A DNA stretch of 14,379 nt, from positions 1-14,379 of the forward strand of contig JBILVQ010000062.1 of the NCBI GenBank assembly GCA_044370375.1, in the 5' to 3' direction. This DNA is from JBILVQ01 sp044370375. GTDB taxonomy: Bacteria > Bacteroidota > Bacteroidia > UBA4408. The position numbers and the translations under genes are program-made. Positions 7,162 to 13,818 of the stretch are shown one piece after another. The stretch's first letter is position 1. Every line of letters begins with the position of its first letter. The notes below the pieces were generated by a model. That model was not told the origin of the DNA. It saw only the letters and a list, made by a program, of their open reading frames with translations, and searched no databases.

Positions 7162-7482
7162 ATGTCAACAAAATTGAAAATAAGAAAAGGCGATACCGTG
7201 AGAGTAATTTCAGGGGATGCTAAAGGACAGGAGGGAAAGGTGATTTCCGTTGACCGTGAAACGCTTCGCGTAATGGTAGAAGGCGTTAACATGGTTTCCA
7301 AACACACAAAACCTACGTCCGCTAACCCTCAAGGGGGAATTGTTAAACAAGAAGCTTCCATCAATATTTCTAACTTGATGTTGGTTGTAAATGGCAAGAC
7401 TACCAAAGTGGGTAGAAAACTTGACCCTAAAACCAACAAACTGGTTCGTTATGCTAAAAAATCAGGGGAGGTGATTAAGTAA
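7162..7482 (+). CDS. rplX: 50S ribosomal protein L24 (uL24)
   Basis: L24 is an assembly initiator protein of the 50S that binds the 5' part of 23S rRNA and lies near the tunnel exit. The 106 residues are normal (about 101-106). An N-terminal KOW motif is visible in IRKGDTVRVISGDAKGQEGK, followed by GVNMVSKHTKPTSANPQGGI. The C-terminal part contains VGRKLDPKTNKLVRYAKKSG. The last codons (GEVIK) include a sequence identical to a strong Shine-Dalgarno site, described separately at 7467-7475. The stop codon is 1 nt before the rplE start, so the two genes may be translationally coupled. Confidence 0.97.
   Translation: MSTKLKIRKGDTVRVISGDAKGQEGKVISVDRETLRVMVEGVNMVSKHTKPTSANPQGGIVKQEASINISNLMLVVNGKTTKVGRKLDPKTNKLVRYAKKSGEVIK
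7467..7475 (+). promoter_or_regulatory. Shine-Dalgarno-like site before rplE, inside rplX
   Basis: GGAGGTGAT complements the textbook 16S 3' end over nine bases. It lies in the last codons of rplX, with 8 nt between its end and the rplE ATG at 7484. It is the strongest such match I saw in the window. It also encodes part of GEVIK, a plausible L24 C-terminus, so chance is possible. Confidence 0.45.
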
Positions 7483-7483
7483 T

Positions 7484-8041
7484 ATGGCCAACACAACGCG
7501 ATTAAAAGAAAAATACCGTAAGGAAATTGTTCCTGCTTTGTCAAAGCAGTTTGAATACAAAAGTTCCATGCAGGTTCCTCGTTTGCTAAAAATTAGCATT
7601 AACCAAGGAATAGGTGCAGCGGTTTCTGATAAAAAACTGATTGATTCTGCCATTGGTGAATTGAGTCAGATTACCGGACAAAGACCGGTAGCTACCCGCT
7701 CCAAAAAGGATATTTCCAATTTTAAATTAAGAAAGAACGTACCCATTGGCGTTAAAGTTACCCTTCGCGGTGAAAAAATGTACGAATTTCTTGATAGATT
7801 AATTTCTGTTGCTCTTCCACGAATCAGAGATTTCCGTGGAGTAAACGAGAAATCTTTCGATGGAAAAGGAAATTATACCCTCGGTGTAACAGAACAAATT
7901 ATTTTTCCTGAAATTTCTATCGATAAGGTTAGCAAAATAATGGGAATGGATATTACCTTTGTGACCTCAACAAATTCTGATGCAGAAGCTTTTGCCTTGT
8001 TAAAAGAGTTTGGGGTTCCATTTAAAAACCAGAATAAGTAA
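7484..8041 (+). CDS. rplE: 50S ribosomal protein L5 (uL5)
   Basis: L5 binds 5S rRNA together with L18 and forms part of the central protuberance, contacting the P-site tRNA and S13. It has 185 residues (usual 178-185). Diagnostic stretches are LKEKYRKEIVPALSKQFEYK, MQVPRLLKISINQGIG, ITGQRPVATRSKKDISNFKL and RKNVPIGVKVTLRG, then LPRIRDFRGVNEKSFDGKGN and the closing MGMDITFVTSTNSDAEAFAL. It starts 1 nt after rplX and ends 1 nt before rpsN. A Shine-Dalgarno-like sequence overlaps the end of rplX. In E. coli the S8 repressor site of the spc operon lies at the rplE start; I see no comparable hairpin here. Confidence 0.98.
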   Translation: MANTTRLKEKYRKEIVPALSKQFEYKSSMQVPRLLKISINQGIGAAVSDKKLIDSAIGELSQITGQRPVATRSKKDISNFKLRKNVPIGVKVTLRGEKMYEFLDRLISVALPRIRDFRGVNEKSFDGKGNYTLGVTEQIIFPEISIDKVSKIMGMDITFVTSTNSDAEAFALLKEFGVPFKNQNK

Positions 8042-8042
8042 G

Positions 8043-8312
8043 ATGGCCAAAGAATCAATGAAGGCAAGAGAGGTAAAACGCCTCAAGCTTTTCGAAAAAT
8101 ACGAAGAAAAACGTGCTGCCCTTAAGGAAGCAGGAGATTTTGCAGGATTGCAAAAACTTCCTCGCAATTCCTCTAAGATCAGAATGAGAAACCGCTGCAA
8201 AATCACCGGACGTCCTCGTGGTTACATGAGAGTGTTTGGGGTGTCTAGGATTACTTTCCGTGAATTAGCCGTATCAGGAATGATTCCGGGAGTAACCAAA
8301 GCCAGCTGGTAA
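8043..8312 (+). CDS. rpsN: 30S ribosomal protein S14, zinc-free form (uS14)
   Basis: S14 belongs to the head of the small subunit and is needed for late assembly of that region. I chose the ATG at 8043 (89 residues, MAKESMKAREVKR), 1 nt after the rplE stop, because it gives the standard N-terminus; an in-frame ATG at 8010 would overlap rplE and add 11 atypical residues. The signature RMRNRCKITGRPRGYMRVFG is followed by VSRITFRELA and the ending GVTKASW. Only one cysteine (Cys52) is present and the length is ~89, so this is the long, zinc-independent form rather than the ~61-residue CxxC...CxxC form. A 54-nt spacer with a hairpin follows. Confidence 0.97.
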   Translation: MAKESMKAREVKRLKLFEKYEEKRAALKEAGDFAGLQKLPRNSSKIRMRNRCKITGRPRGYMRVFGVSRITFRELAVSGMIPGVTKASW

Positions 8313-8334
8313 AAAAAATAGAAACGAGGTATAA

Positions 8335-8354
8335 TTGCCCTGCGTGCGGGGTAA
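8335..8354 (+). promoter_or_regulatory. Hairpin in the rpsN-rpsH spacer
   Basis: The arms TTGCCCTG (8335-8342) and CGGGGTAA (8347-8354) can pair over eight positions, including two G-U pairs, around the four-base loop CGTG. The hairpin sits in the longest spacer of the window (8313-8366), ending 12 nt before the rpsH start. No T-run follows, so it is not an intrinsic terminator. A role as a translational operator or RNA processing site is inference. Confidence 0.45.
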
Positions 8355-8366
8355 AATATTAACAAA

Positions 8367-8762
8367 ATGACAGACTCCATTTCAGATTTCCTGACCCGTA
8401 TCAGGAACGCCATCAAGGCAAATCATCGTTTGGTTGAAATTCCTGCCAGCAAAATGAAGCAGGAAATGACCAGAATCCTTTTCGAAAAAGGATATATCCT
8501 AAACTACAAGGTTGAAAAAAGCAATGTTCAGGGAACAATTAAAATTGCTTTGAAATACCACCCGGTAACCAAAACCAGTGCTATTCGTACCCTTACACGT
8601 GTAAGTAAACCCGGTCTTAGAAAATATGCCGGTGTTGAAACCATGCCAAAGGTGATGAATGGGCTTGGTATTGCCATTGTTTCTACTTCTAAAGGAATGA
8701 TGACCGATAAGGAAGCACGCGTTCAAAAGGTGGGTGGAGAAATTATTTGTTTTATTAACTAA
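8367..8762 (+). CDS. rpsH: 30S ribosomal protein S8 (uS8)
   Basis: S8 binds helix 21 of 16S rRNA in the platform and in E. coli represses the spc operon by binding its own mRNA. It has 131 residues, the family norm. It begins MTDSISDFLTRIRNAIKANH and contains VEIPASKMKQEMTRILFEKGY, RVSKPGLRKYAG and GLGIAIVSTSKGMMTDKEAR, ending VGGEIICFIN. The STSKGxMTDKEAR block is the RNA-binding signature of the family. The 54-nt spacer before it is the longest in the window and holds a hairpin at 8335-8354, a candidate for control of this gene. The immediate leader is A/T-rich without a Shine-Dalgarno sequence. Confidence 0.98.
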   Translation: MTDSISDFLTRIRNAIKANHRLVEIPASKMKQEMTRILFEKGYILNYKVEKSNVQGTIKIALKYHPVTKTSAIRTLTRVSKPGLRKYAGVETMPKVMNGLGIAIVSTSKGMMTDKEARVQKVGGEIICFIN

Positions 8763-8776
8763 TTTAAACTTCAGCC

Positions 8777-9331
8777 ATGTCACGAATAGGAAAACTCCCC
8801 ATACAACTTCCCAAAGGTGTTGAAGTTACCATTACCGGAGAAACAGTTAAAGTAAAGGGCCCATTAGGGGAACTTTCACAAAATATTAATCCTCTCATTA
8901 AAGTTTCGAAAGATGAAAGCGGTCATATTGTACTGACCCGTGATTCTGATGAGAAACAACAAAGATCATTGCACGGATTATACCGTTCCCTAATCAATAA
9001 TATGGTTCACGGGGTTTCTGTGGGTTATAAATTGGAGCAGGAATTAGTTGGTGTTGGTTACCGTGCCGCGCATAATGGACAAATGTTGGAATTAACCCTC
9101 GGTTTTTCTCATAACCTTGCCCTTGAATTACCCAAGGAAGTGAAGGTTGAAACCAAAACAGAAAGAGGAAAAAATCCAACCATTACCCTTACTTCTATTG
9201 ACAAGCAATTGATTGGACAGGTGGCTGCAAAAATCCGCTCTTTCCGAACTCCAGAGCCCTACAAAGGAAAAGGTATCAAGTTCGTTAACGAGGTACTTAG
9301 AAGAAAAGCAGGTAAATCAGCCGGTAAATAA
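8777..9331 (+). CDS. rplF: 50S ribosomal protein L6 (uL6)
   Basis: L6 is a two-domain protein near the sarcin-ricin loop and the factor-binding site of the 50S. The 184 residues are close to the usual 177-184. The N-terminus MSRIGKLPIQLPKGVEVTIT is diagnostic, then VKGPLGELSQ, the domain link SLINNMVHGVSVGYKLEQEL, and VGVGYRAAHNGQMLELTLGF. The second domain ends in FRTPEPYKGKGIKFVNEVLR followed by RKAGKSAGK. It is 14 nt after rpsH and 27 nt before rplR. Nothing in the frame is broken or unusual. Confidence 0.98.
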   Translation: MSRIGKLPIQLPKGVEVTITGETVKVKGPLGELSQNINPLIKVSKDESGHIVLTRDSDEKQQRSLHGLYRSLINNMVHGVSVGYKLEQELVGVGYRAAHNGQMLELTLGFSHNLALELPKEVKVETKTERGKNPTITLTSIDKQLIGQVAAKIRSFRTPEPYKGKGIKFVNEVLRRKAGKSAGK

Positions 9332-9358
9332 TCGTTGCACTGATAAACAAGAACAAAA

Positions 9359-9715
9359 ATGGCACTTAGCAAACAAGATAGAAGAGAACGAATCAAAAGA
9401 AGAATCCGCAAAGTTGTTGTGGGCGATGCCCTGGCTCCGCGTCTTTCTGTATTCCGTTCCAACAAACAGATTTATGCTCAGGTAATTGATGATTCCAAAG
9501 GTGAAACTTTGGTTTCAGCGTCTTCCAGAACTAAAGAAATCGCAGAACAAAAAATCAATAAAAAAGACCAGGCTAGAATGGTTGGAAAATTGATTGCAGA
9601 AAAAGCCAAAGAAAAAGGAATTTCTGCTGTTCGATTCGACCGAAACGGTTACCTGTACCACGGAAGAGTTCAGTCTCTTGCTGATGCAGCACGTGAAAAT
9701 GGTCTTAAATTTTAA
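9359..9715 (+). CDS. rplR: 50S ribosomal protein L18 (uL18)
   Basis: L18 binds 5S rRNA with L5 and L25-type proteins in the central protuberance. It has 118 residues, as expected. The basic N-terminus (KQDRRERIKRRIRKVVVG) is followed by APRLSVFRSNKQIYAQVIDD, the family's central strand pattern, and by the C-terminal VRFDRNGYLYHGRVQSLADA with AARENGLKF. The family-typical FDRxGYxYHGRVxxLADAAR motif is intact. The 27-nt spacer upstream is A-rich near the ATG (AAGAACAAAA) without a Shine-Dalgarno sequence. Confidence 0.98.
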   Translation: MALSKQDRRERIKRRIRKVVVGDALAPRLSVFRSNKQIYAQVIDDSKGETLVSASSRTKEIAEQKINKKDQARMVGKLIAEKAKEKGISAVRFDRNGYLYHGRVQSLADAARENGLKF

Positions 9716-9729
9716 ATCCCTCCAAGAAA

Positions 9730-10248
9730 ATGTCCAACGCAAATATCAAGAAAGTTAAGTCAGCCGACATCGAGTTAAAAGATAAACTTGTGGCTGTTCA
9801 AAGGGTTACCAAGGTAACCAAGGGAGGTAGAACATTTTCATTTTCAGCAATTGTTGTTGTTGGAAATGAACAGGGTGTTGTAGGTTACGGATTGGGGAAA
9901 GCCAAAGAGGTAACCGATGCCATCTCTAAAGGGATAGAAGATGCAAAAAAGAACTTGATTAAAGTTCCAATTAATAAAGGTACTGTTCCTCACGAACAAA
10001 CCGGAAAATACAGCGGTTCAAGGGTTTTTCTTAAGCCAGCTGCTCATGGTACCGGTGTAATCGCAGGTGGTGCAATGCGTGCCGTTCTTGAAAGTGTTGG
10101 TGTAACCGATGTGTTGGCCAAATCAAAGGGGTCTTCCAATCCTCACAATGTTGTGAAAGCTACCATTGATGCTCTGGTGCAAATGCGTGATGCTTACACA
10201 GTAGCTCAGCAACGTGGAATCAGTGTAAGTCGGGTCTTTAACGGTTAA
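9730..10248 (+). CDS. rpsE: 30S ribosomal protein S5 (uS5)
   Basis: S5 lies where body and head of the small subunit meet, helps set decoding accuracy and forms part of the mRNA entry channel with S3 and S4. It has 172 residues. The N-terminal dsRNA-binding domain spans roughly residues 15-80 with LVAVQRVTKVTKGGRTFSFS and VVGNEQGVVGYGLGKAKEV. The C-terminal domain carries FLKPAAHGTGVIAGGAMRAV, LESVGVTDVLAKSKGSSNPH and NVVKATIDAL. The loop VTKGGR, where changes give spectinomycin resistance in E. coli, looks like wild type. It follows rplR by 14 nt and precedes rpmD by 12 nt. Confidence 0.98.
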   Translation: MSNANIKKVKSADIELKDKLVAVQRVTKVTKGGRTFSFSAIVVVGNEQGVVGYGLGKAKEVTDAISKGIEDAKKNLIKVPINKGTVPHEQTGKYSGSRVFLKPAAHGTGVIAGGAMRAVLESVGVTDVLAKSKGSSNPHNVVKATIDALVQMRDAYTVAQQRGISVSRVFNG

Positions 10249-10260
10249 TTCATTTTCAAC

Positions 10261-10437
10261 ATGGCCACAATTAAAATTCAACAAACTAAAAGCGGGATCA
10301 ACCGTCCCGAAAGACAGAAAAGAACCCTTAAGGCACTTGGTTTTCGTAAGATGAATCAAATTGTTGAAAAGGAAGATAATGCTGTTATTCAAGGAATGAT
10401 TAACAAAGTTAGCCACCTGGTTAAAATCGTTGGTTAA
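10261..10437 (+). CDS. rpmD: 50S ribosomal protein L30 (uL30)
   Basis: L30 is a small 50S protein contacting 23S and 5S rRNA regions. The reading frame from ATG at 10261 to TAA at 10435-10437 gives 58 residues, the normal bacterial size. It starts MATIKIQQTKSGINRPERQK and continues RTLKALGFRKMNQIVEKEDN; the RTLKALGFRKMNQ stretch matches the L30 signature (TLKALGLRK). The C-terminus is MINKVSHLVKIVG, again typical. It lies between rpsE (12 nt upstream) and rplO (19 nt downstream), the conserved position in the spc cluster. Some bacteria lack L30; this one has an intact copy. Confidence 0.96.
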   Translation: MATIKIQQTKSGINRPERQKRTLKALGFRKMNQIVEKEDNAVIQGMINKVSHLVKIVG

Positions 10438-10456
10438 CAAAAAATAGTATCAAACA

Positions 10457-10909
10457 ATGAACTTAAGTAATTTAAAACCGGCAAAAGGGTCCACAAAGGT
10501 TAACAAACGTTTAGGACGAGGTGAGGGCTCAACCCGTGGTGGAACTTCAACCCGTGGTCATAAAGGTGCTCAAAGCCGTTCAGGGTATTCTTCAAAAGTT
10601 GGTTTTGAGGGAGGCCAGATGCCGCTCCAAAGAAGGGTTCCAAAATTTGGATTCAAAAATATTAACCGCATTGAGTACAACGGCATCAACCTGGATACCC
10701 TTCAGGAATTGTCTGAGAAAATAAATGCTACCGTTATTAACCACCAGGTTTTAATGGACAATGGCCTTGCCGGGAAAAATGATTTAATTAAAATCTTAGG
10801 CCGGGGCGAATTAAAGTCGAAACTGGAAGTAACTGCCCATCGCTTCACTGCATCTGCAAAAGATGCCATTGAAAAGAATGGTGGTAAAACCGAATTGATC
10901 GGAAAATAA
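10457..10909 (+). CDS. rplO: 50S ribosomal protein L15 (uL15)
   Basis: L15 binds 23S rRNA and acts in late assembly of the large subunit. It has 150 residues (usual 144-150). The long, extended, Gly/Arg-rich N-terminus is clear: MNLSNLKPAKGSTKVNKRLG, GRGEGSTRGGTSTRGHKGAQ and SRSGYSSKVGFEGGQMPLQR, followed by RVPKFGFKN. The globular C-terminal part ends in LEVTAHRFTASAKDAIEKNG. It is 19 nt after rpmD, and secY begins 2 nt after its stop, suggesting translational coupling of L15 and SecY as in other bacteria. No Shine-Dalgarno sequence is seen. Confidence 0.98.
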   Translation: MNLSNLKPAKGSTKVNKRLGRGEGSTRGGTSTRGHKGAQSRSGYSSKVGFEGGQMPLQRRVPKFGFKNINRIEYNGINLDTLQELSEKINATVINHQVLMDNGLAGKNDLIKILGRGELKSKLEVTAHRFTASAKDAIEKNGGKTELIGK

Positions 10910-10911
10910 TT

Positions 10912-12252
10912 ATGAAGGATTTTATCACCACGATAAAGAATATCTTTAAGATTGAGGAGCTCAGGACCCGCATCCTGAACACCTTGTTCTTTTTGCTAAT
11001 CTACCGATTAGGTTCTTTTGTGGTTATTCCTGGCGTTGATTCAGCTGCCTTGAATGACCCTAACGGAAACCCCGAAGGTTTGGCCGGATTAATTAATATT
11101 TTCGCAGGAGGAGCATTTTCACGTGCCTCCATTTTTGCCTTGGGTATTATGCCCTACATTTCTGCATCTATTATTATGCAGTTAATGGGTTTGGCAGTTC
11201 CTCATTTCCAAAGATTGCAAAAAGAAGGTGAAAGCGGACGTAAAAAAATTAACCAATATACCCGTTGGCTCACCGTTGTGGTAACCCTTTTACAAGCTCC
11301 GGGTTATATTAAAACCCAAATCCCCGCCAATGCAATTATGGATCCAGGCGTTATGTTCTGGGTAACAAGTTTATTTCTGTTGGTGGCTGGAACTATGTTT
11401 ATTATGTGGCTGGGTGAAAGAATTACCGACAAAGGAATTGGAAATGGAATTTCTTTAATTATCATGATTGGTATTATTGCAAATCTGCCGGTTTCTTTTG
11501 TTCAGGAATTTGTTTCCAGACTCGAAAATCAAGGTGGAGGTTTGGTAATTTTGTTGGTTGAACTGGTGTTCCTGTTCCTGATCATTGTCATCTCTATTTT
11601 ATTGGTTCAAGGTACACGAAAAATTCCTGTACAATTTGCCAAAAAAATTGTTGGTAACCGTCAATATGGAGGCGTTCGCCAGTACATTCCTTTAAAGGTT
11701 AATGCCTCTGGAGTAATGCCAATCATTTTTGCTCAGGCCATCATGTTCATTCCATTGACTGTAGCCGGTTTTTCTGACTCAGGTTCTGTTAACGGATTTG
11801 TATCGGTAATTTCTGACTATACCGGCTTCTGGCATAACTTTGCTTTTGCTTCACTGATCATTATCTTCACTTACTTTTATACTGCCATCACCATTAATCC
11901 TAATCAAATGGCCGATGACATGAAAAGAAATGGTGGTTTCATTCCCGGAGTAAAGCCCGGTAAGAAAACCGCTGAGTTCATTGATTCAGTAATGTCAAGA
12001 ATAACTTTTCCGGGGTCTCTTTTTCTTGCTTTTGTGGCCATTCTTCCCGCCTTTGCAACCAAGCTGGGAGTGAATTCACAATTTGCACTGTTTTACGGAG
12101 GAACCTCCTTGTTGATTTTGGTTGGAGTGGTATTGGATACCCTTCAGCAAATAGAAAGTCATTTGTTAATGCGTCATTATGATGGTTTAATGAAGTCCGG
12201 TCGAATCAAAGGTCGTACCTCTCCATCCGCAGTATCAATGGTTACGAATTAA
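10912..12252 (+). CDS. secY: Preprotein translocase channel subunit SecY
   Basis: SecY forms the protein-conducting channel of the inner membrane, working with SecE, SecG and SecA or with the ribosome. It has 446 residues (usual 430-450). Hydrophobic stretches fit ten membrane helices, at roughly residues 21-38, 70-94, 116-135, 147-167, 177-197, 210-233, 264-285, 308-327, 367-384 and 394-412. The plug lies near 56-66 (GLAGLINIFAGG). Family signatures are FALGIMPYISASIIMQLM (75-92) and WLGERITDKGIGNGISLIIM (166-185). The cytoplasmic loop near 234-262 has RKIPVQFAKK, and that near 328-362 has NPNQMADDMKRNGGFIPGVK. It starts 2 nt after rplO, and map follows in 11 nt. No signal peptide is expected or seen. 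Confidence 0.98.
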   Translation: MKDFITTIKNIFKIEELRTRILNTLFFLLIYRLGSFVVIPGVDSAALNDPNGNPEGLAGLINIFAGGAFSRASIFALGIMPYISASIIMQLMGLAVPHFQRLQKEGESGRKKINQYTRWLTVVVTLLQAPGYIKTQIPANAIMDPGVMFWVTSLFLLVAGTMFIMWLGERITDKGIGNGISLIIMIGIIANLPVSFVQEFVSRLENQGGGLVILLVELVFLFLIIVISILLVQGTRKIPVQFAKKIVGNRQYGGVRQYIPLKVNASGVMPIIFAQAIMFIPLTVAGFSDSGSVNGFVSVISDYTGFWHNFAFASLIIIFTYFYTAITINPNQMADDMKRNGGFIPGVKPGKKTAEFIDSVMSRITFPGSLFLAFVAILPAFATKLGVNSQFALFYGGTSLLILVGVVLDTLQQIESHLLMRHYDGLMKSGRIKGRTSPSAVSMVTN

Positions 12253-12263
12253 GTAATCTTTCC

Positions 12264-13040
12264 ATGGTTTATTATAAGACCTTAGAAGAGATTGAGTTAA
12301 TTCGAAAGAGTTCTTTACTTGTTGGTAAAACATTAGCCGAAGTAGCCAGGGAAATTGCTCCCGGGGTAACTACCGAAAGGCTCGATAAAATTGCAGAAAC
12401 ATTCATTCTGGATAACGGAGGAGTGCCTGCGTTTAAGGGCTATGAAGGTTTTCCGGCTACGCTTTGTATTTCTTGCAATGCAGAGGTTGTTCATGGAATC
12501 CCAGGAAAGTATGAATTGAAAGAGGGTGACCTTATTTCAGTTGATTGTGGGGTTTTAATGAATGACTTTTATGGAGACTCGGCCTACACTTTCGGTGTTG
12601 GTCAGGTTTCTGAAGAAATACAAAAACTCATGAAGGTCACCAAGGAATCTTTGTTAAAGGCCATTGCTTTTGCAAAACCCGGACAAAGATTAGGCGATAT
12701 TTCTCACGCAGTACAAAGCCACGCAGAGCAAAATGGTTTTTCTGTTGTAAGAGAGTTGGTTGGACACGGGATAGGCAGAAATTTACATGAAGCTCCCGAA
12801 GTTCCGAATTACGGTGGACGCGGAAGAGGTATCATGCTGAAGGAAGGATTAGTTATTGCGGTAGAACCAATGATTAATATGGGTAGAAAGGATGTAAAAA
12901 AGGCCAAGGACAATTGGACAATTATTACAACGGATGGAAAACCCTCGGCACATTACGAACACACCATTGCGGTTACCAAAAATGGGGTTGATGTTTTATC
13001 AAGTTTTGATTTTGTTGAACAGGTTCTTGGAACCAAATAA
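12264..13040 (+). CDS. map: Methionine aminopeptidase, type I
   Basis: This cytosolic metalloenzyme removes the initiator methionine from nascent proteins when the second residue is small. It has 258 residues, the size of short type Ia enzymes without an N-terminal zinc-finger extension. The five metal ligands of the pita-bread fold are all present: Asp94 (SVDCG), Asp105 (YGDSA), His168 (GHGIG), Glu201 (VEPMI) and Glu232 (YEHT). The active-site histidines are His77 (VVHGIP) and His175 (LHEAPEVPNYG). It starts 11 nt after secY in a secY-map-infA order shared by many bacteria; adk, often found between secY and map elsewhere, is absent. Co-expression with ribosome genes fits a co-translational job. 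Confidence 0.97.
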   Translation: MVYYKTLEEIELIRKSSLLVGKTLAEVAREIAPGVTTERLDKIAETFILDNGGVPAFKGYEGFPATLCISCNAEVVHGIPGKYELKEGDLISVDCGVLMNDFYGDSAYTFGVGQVSEEIQKLMKVTKESLLKAIAFAKPGQRLGDISHAVQSHAEQNGFSVVRELVGHGIGRNLHEAPEVPNYGGRGRGIMLKEGLVIAVEPMINMGRKDVKKAKDNWTIITTDGKPSAHYEHTIAVTKNGVDVLSSFDFVEQVLGTK

Positions 13041-13058
13041 AAAAAGGAAAAAAAATAA

Positions 13059-13277
13059 ATGCCAAAGCAATCATCCATAGAGCAGGATGGAACCATCATC
13101 GAAGCCCTCTCAAACGCCATGTTTAGAGTAGAGTTAGAGAATGGCCATGTGATAACTGCTCATATCTCTGGAAAAATGCGGATGCATTATATAAAAATTT
13201 TGCCCGGTGATCGGGTGAAGGTTGAAATGTCACCTTACGACTTAACCAAAGGAAGGATTTCTTTCCGCTACAAATAA
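13059..13277 (+). CDS. infA: Translation initiation factor IF-1
   Basis: IF-1 is a small OB-fold protein that occupies the 30S A site during initiation and assists IF-2 and IF-3. It has 72 residues, exactly the family size. The sequence contains QDGTIIEALSNAMFRVELEN and GHVITAHISGKMRMHYIKIL, then PGDRVKVEMSPYDLTKGRIS and FRYK, matching the canonical OB fold throughout. The 18-nt leader from map is almost pure purine (AAAAAGGAAAAAAAATAA). It contains AAGGA, a weak Shine-Dalgarno match 11 nt from the ATG, but may work mainly as an unstructured A-rich site. rpmJ follows in 7 nt. Confidence 0.98.
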   Translation: MPKQSSIEQDGTIIEALSNAMFRVELENGHVITAHISGKMRMHYIKILPGDRVKVEMSPYDLTKGRISFRYK

Positions 13278-13284
13278 AGAAACC

Positions 13285-13401
13285 ATGAAAGTTCGTGCTT
13301 CCATCAAAAAAAGAAGTGTTGAATGCAAAATCGTTCGCAGAAAAGGACGGTTGTATGTTATTAACAAGAAGAATCCTAAGTTCAAACAAAGACAAGGATA
13401 A
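13285..13401 (+). CDS. rpmJ: 50S ribosomal protein L36, zinc-free form (bL36)
   Basis: L36 is the smallest 50S protein and is placed late near helices of 23S rRNA. ATG at 13285 to TAA at 13399-13401 encodes 38 residues, starting MKVRASIKKR and ending NPKFKQRQG. The usual zinc ribbon (CxxC, C, H) is missing: the first Cys position is Ser11, only Cys14 remains, the third Cys is Asn27 (VIN) and the His is Phe33 (PKFKQ). This is therefore the zinc-independent form, which is common in Bacteroidota. The gene is 7 nt after infA and 17 nt before rpsM, its conserved place. Identification is secure despite the size because the residue pattern and length agree fully. Confidence 0.97.
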   Translation: MKVRASIKKRSVECKIVRRKGRLYVINKKNPKFKQRQG

Positions 13402-13418
13402 TTAAAGCAAGTTAAACT

Positions 13419-13796
13419 ATGGCAAGAATTGCAGGAATTGATATTCCACGAAACAAAAGGGGTGAAATTGCCCTGACCTACATTTACGGTATTGGTCGAA
13501 GCTCAGCACAGACTATCCTTTCTGAGGCTGGTATCAATTGGGATACCAAGGTTCAGGAATGGAATGACGACCAATTAACCAAGGTTCGTAATATCATTGG
13601 TGACAAATTTAGGGTTGAAGGAGCCCTTCGTTCAGAAGTTCAATTAAACATCAAACGTTTGATGGATATTGGTTCTTATCGCGGAATACGTCATCGCTCC
13701 GGTTTGCCTTTGCGCGGCCAAACCACCAAGAACAACGCAAGAACCCGTAAAGGGAAAAAGAAAACAGTTGCCAACAAGAAAAAGGTAACTAAATAA
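13419..13796 (+). CDS. rpsM: 30S ribosomal protein S13 (uS13)
   Basis: S13 is in the head of the small subunit, pairs with S19, and reaches the P-site tRNA and the bridges to L5 with its tail. The 125 residues match the Bacteroidota size (E. coli 118). It begins MARIAGIDIPRNKRGEIALT and has the helix-two-turn-helix region YIYGIGRSSAQTILSEAGI, then the conserved IKRLMDIGSYRGIRHRSGLP and LRGQTTKNNARTRKGK. The tail is extremely lysine-rich (GKKKTVANKKKVTK). It opens the alpha-operon part. The 17-nt leader is too short for a pseudoknot like that bound by S4 in E. coli. Confidence 0.98.
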   Translation: MARIAGIDIPRNKRGEIALTYIYGIGRSSAQTILSEAGINWDTKVQEWNDDQLTKVRNIIGDKFRVEGALRSEVQLNIKRLMDIGSYRGIRHRSGLPLRGQTTKNNARTRKGKKKTVANKKKVTK

Positions 13797-13818
13797 TAAT
13801 CATTGATTCACCAATAAG

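Noticed and set aside
8010..8042. Upstream in-frame start for rpsN
   Set aside because: It lies inside rplE and adds 11 atypical residues; the ATG at 8043 gives the standard 89-residue S14.
8330..8337. TATAATTG resembling a -10 or Bacteroidota -7 element before rpsH
   Set aside because: No TTTG-type -33 element at suitable spacing; one mismatch to TAnnTTTG; such matches are common in A/T-rich spacers.
9213..9485. Plus-strand out-of-frame frames spanning gene ends (also 4562-4786, 5497-5715, 10521-10724)
   Set aside because: They are alternate frames of rplF/rplR, rpsS/rplV, rpsC and rplO with no family resemblance.
12253..12263. Absence of adk between secY and map as a possible deletion
   Set aside because: The secY-map-infA order is normal in Bacteroidota, and the 11-nt spacer shows no remnant.
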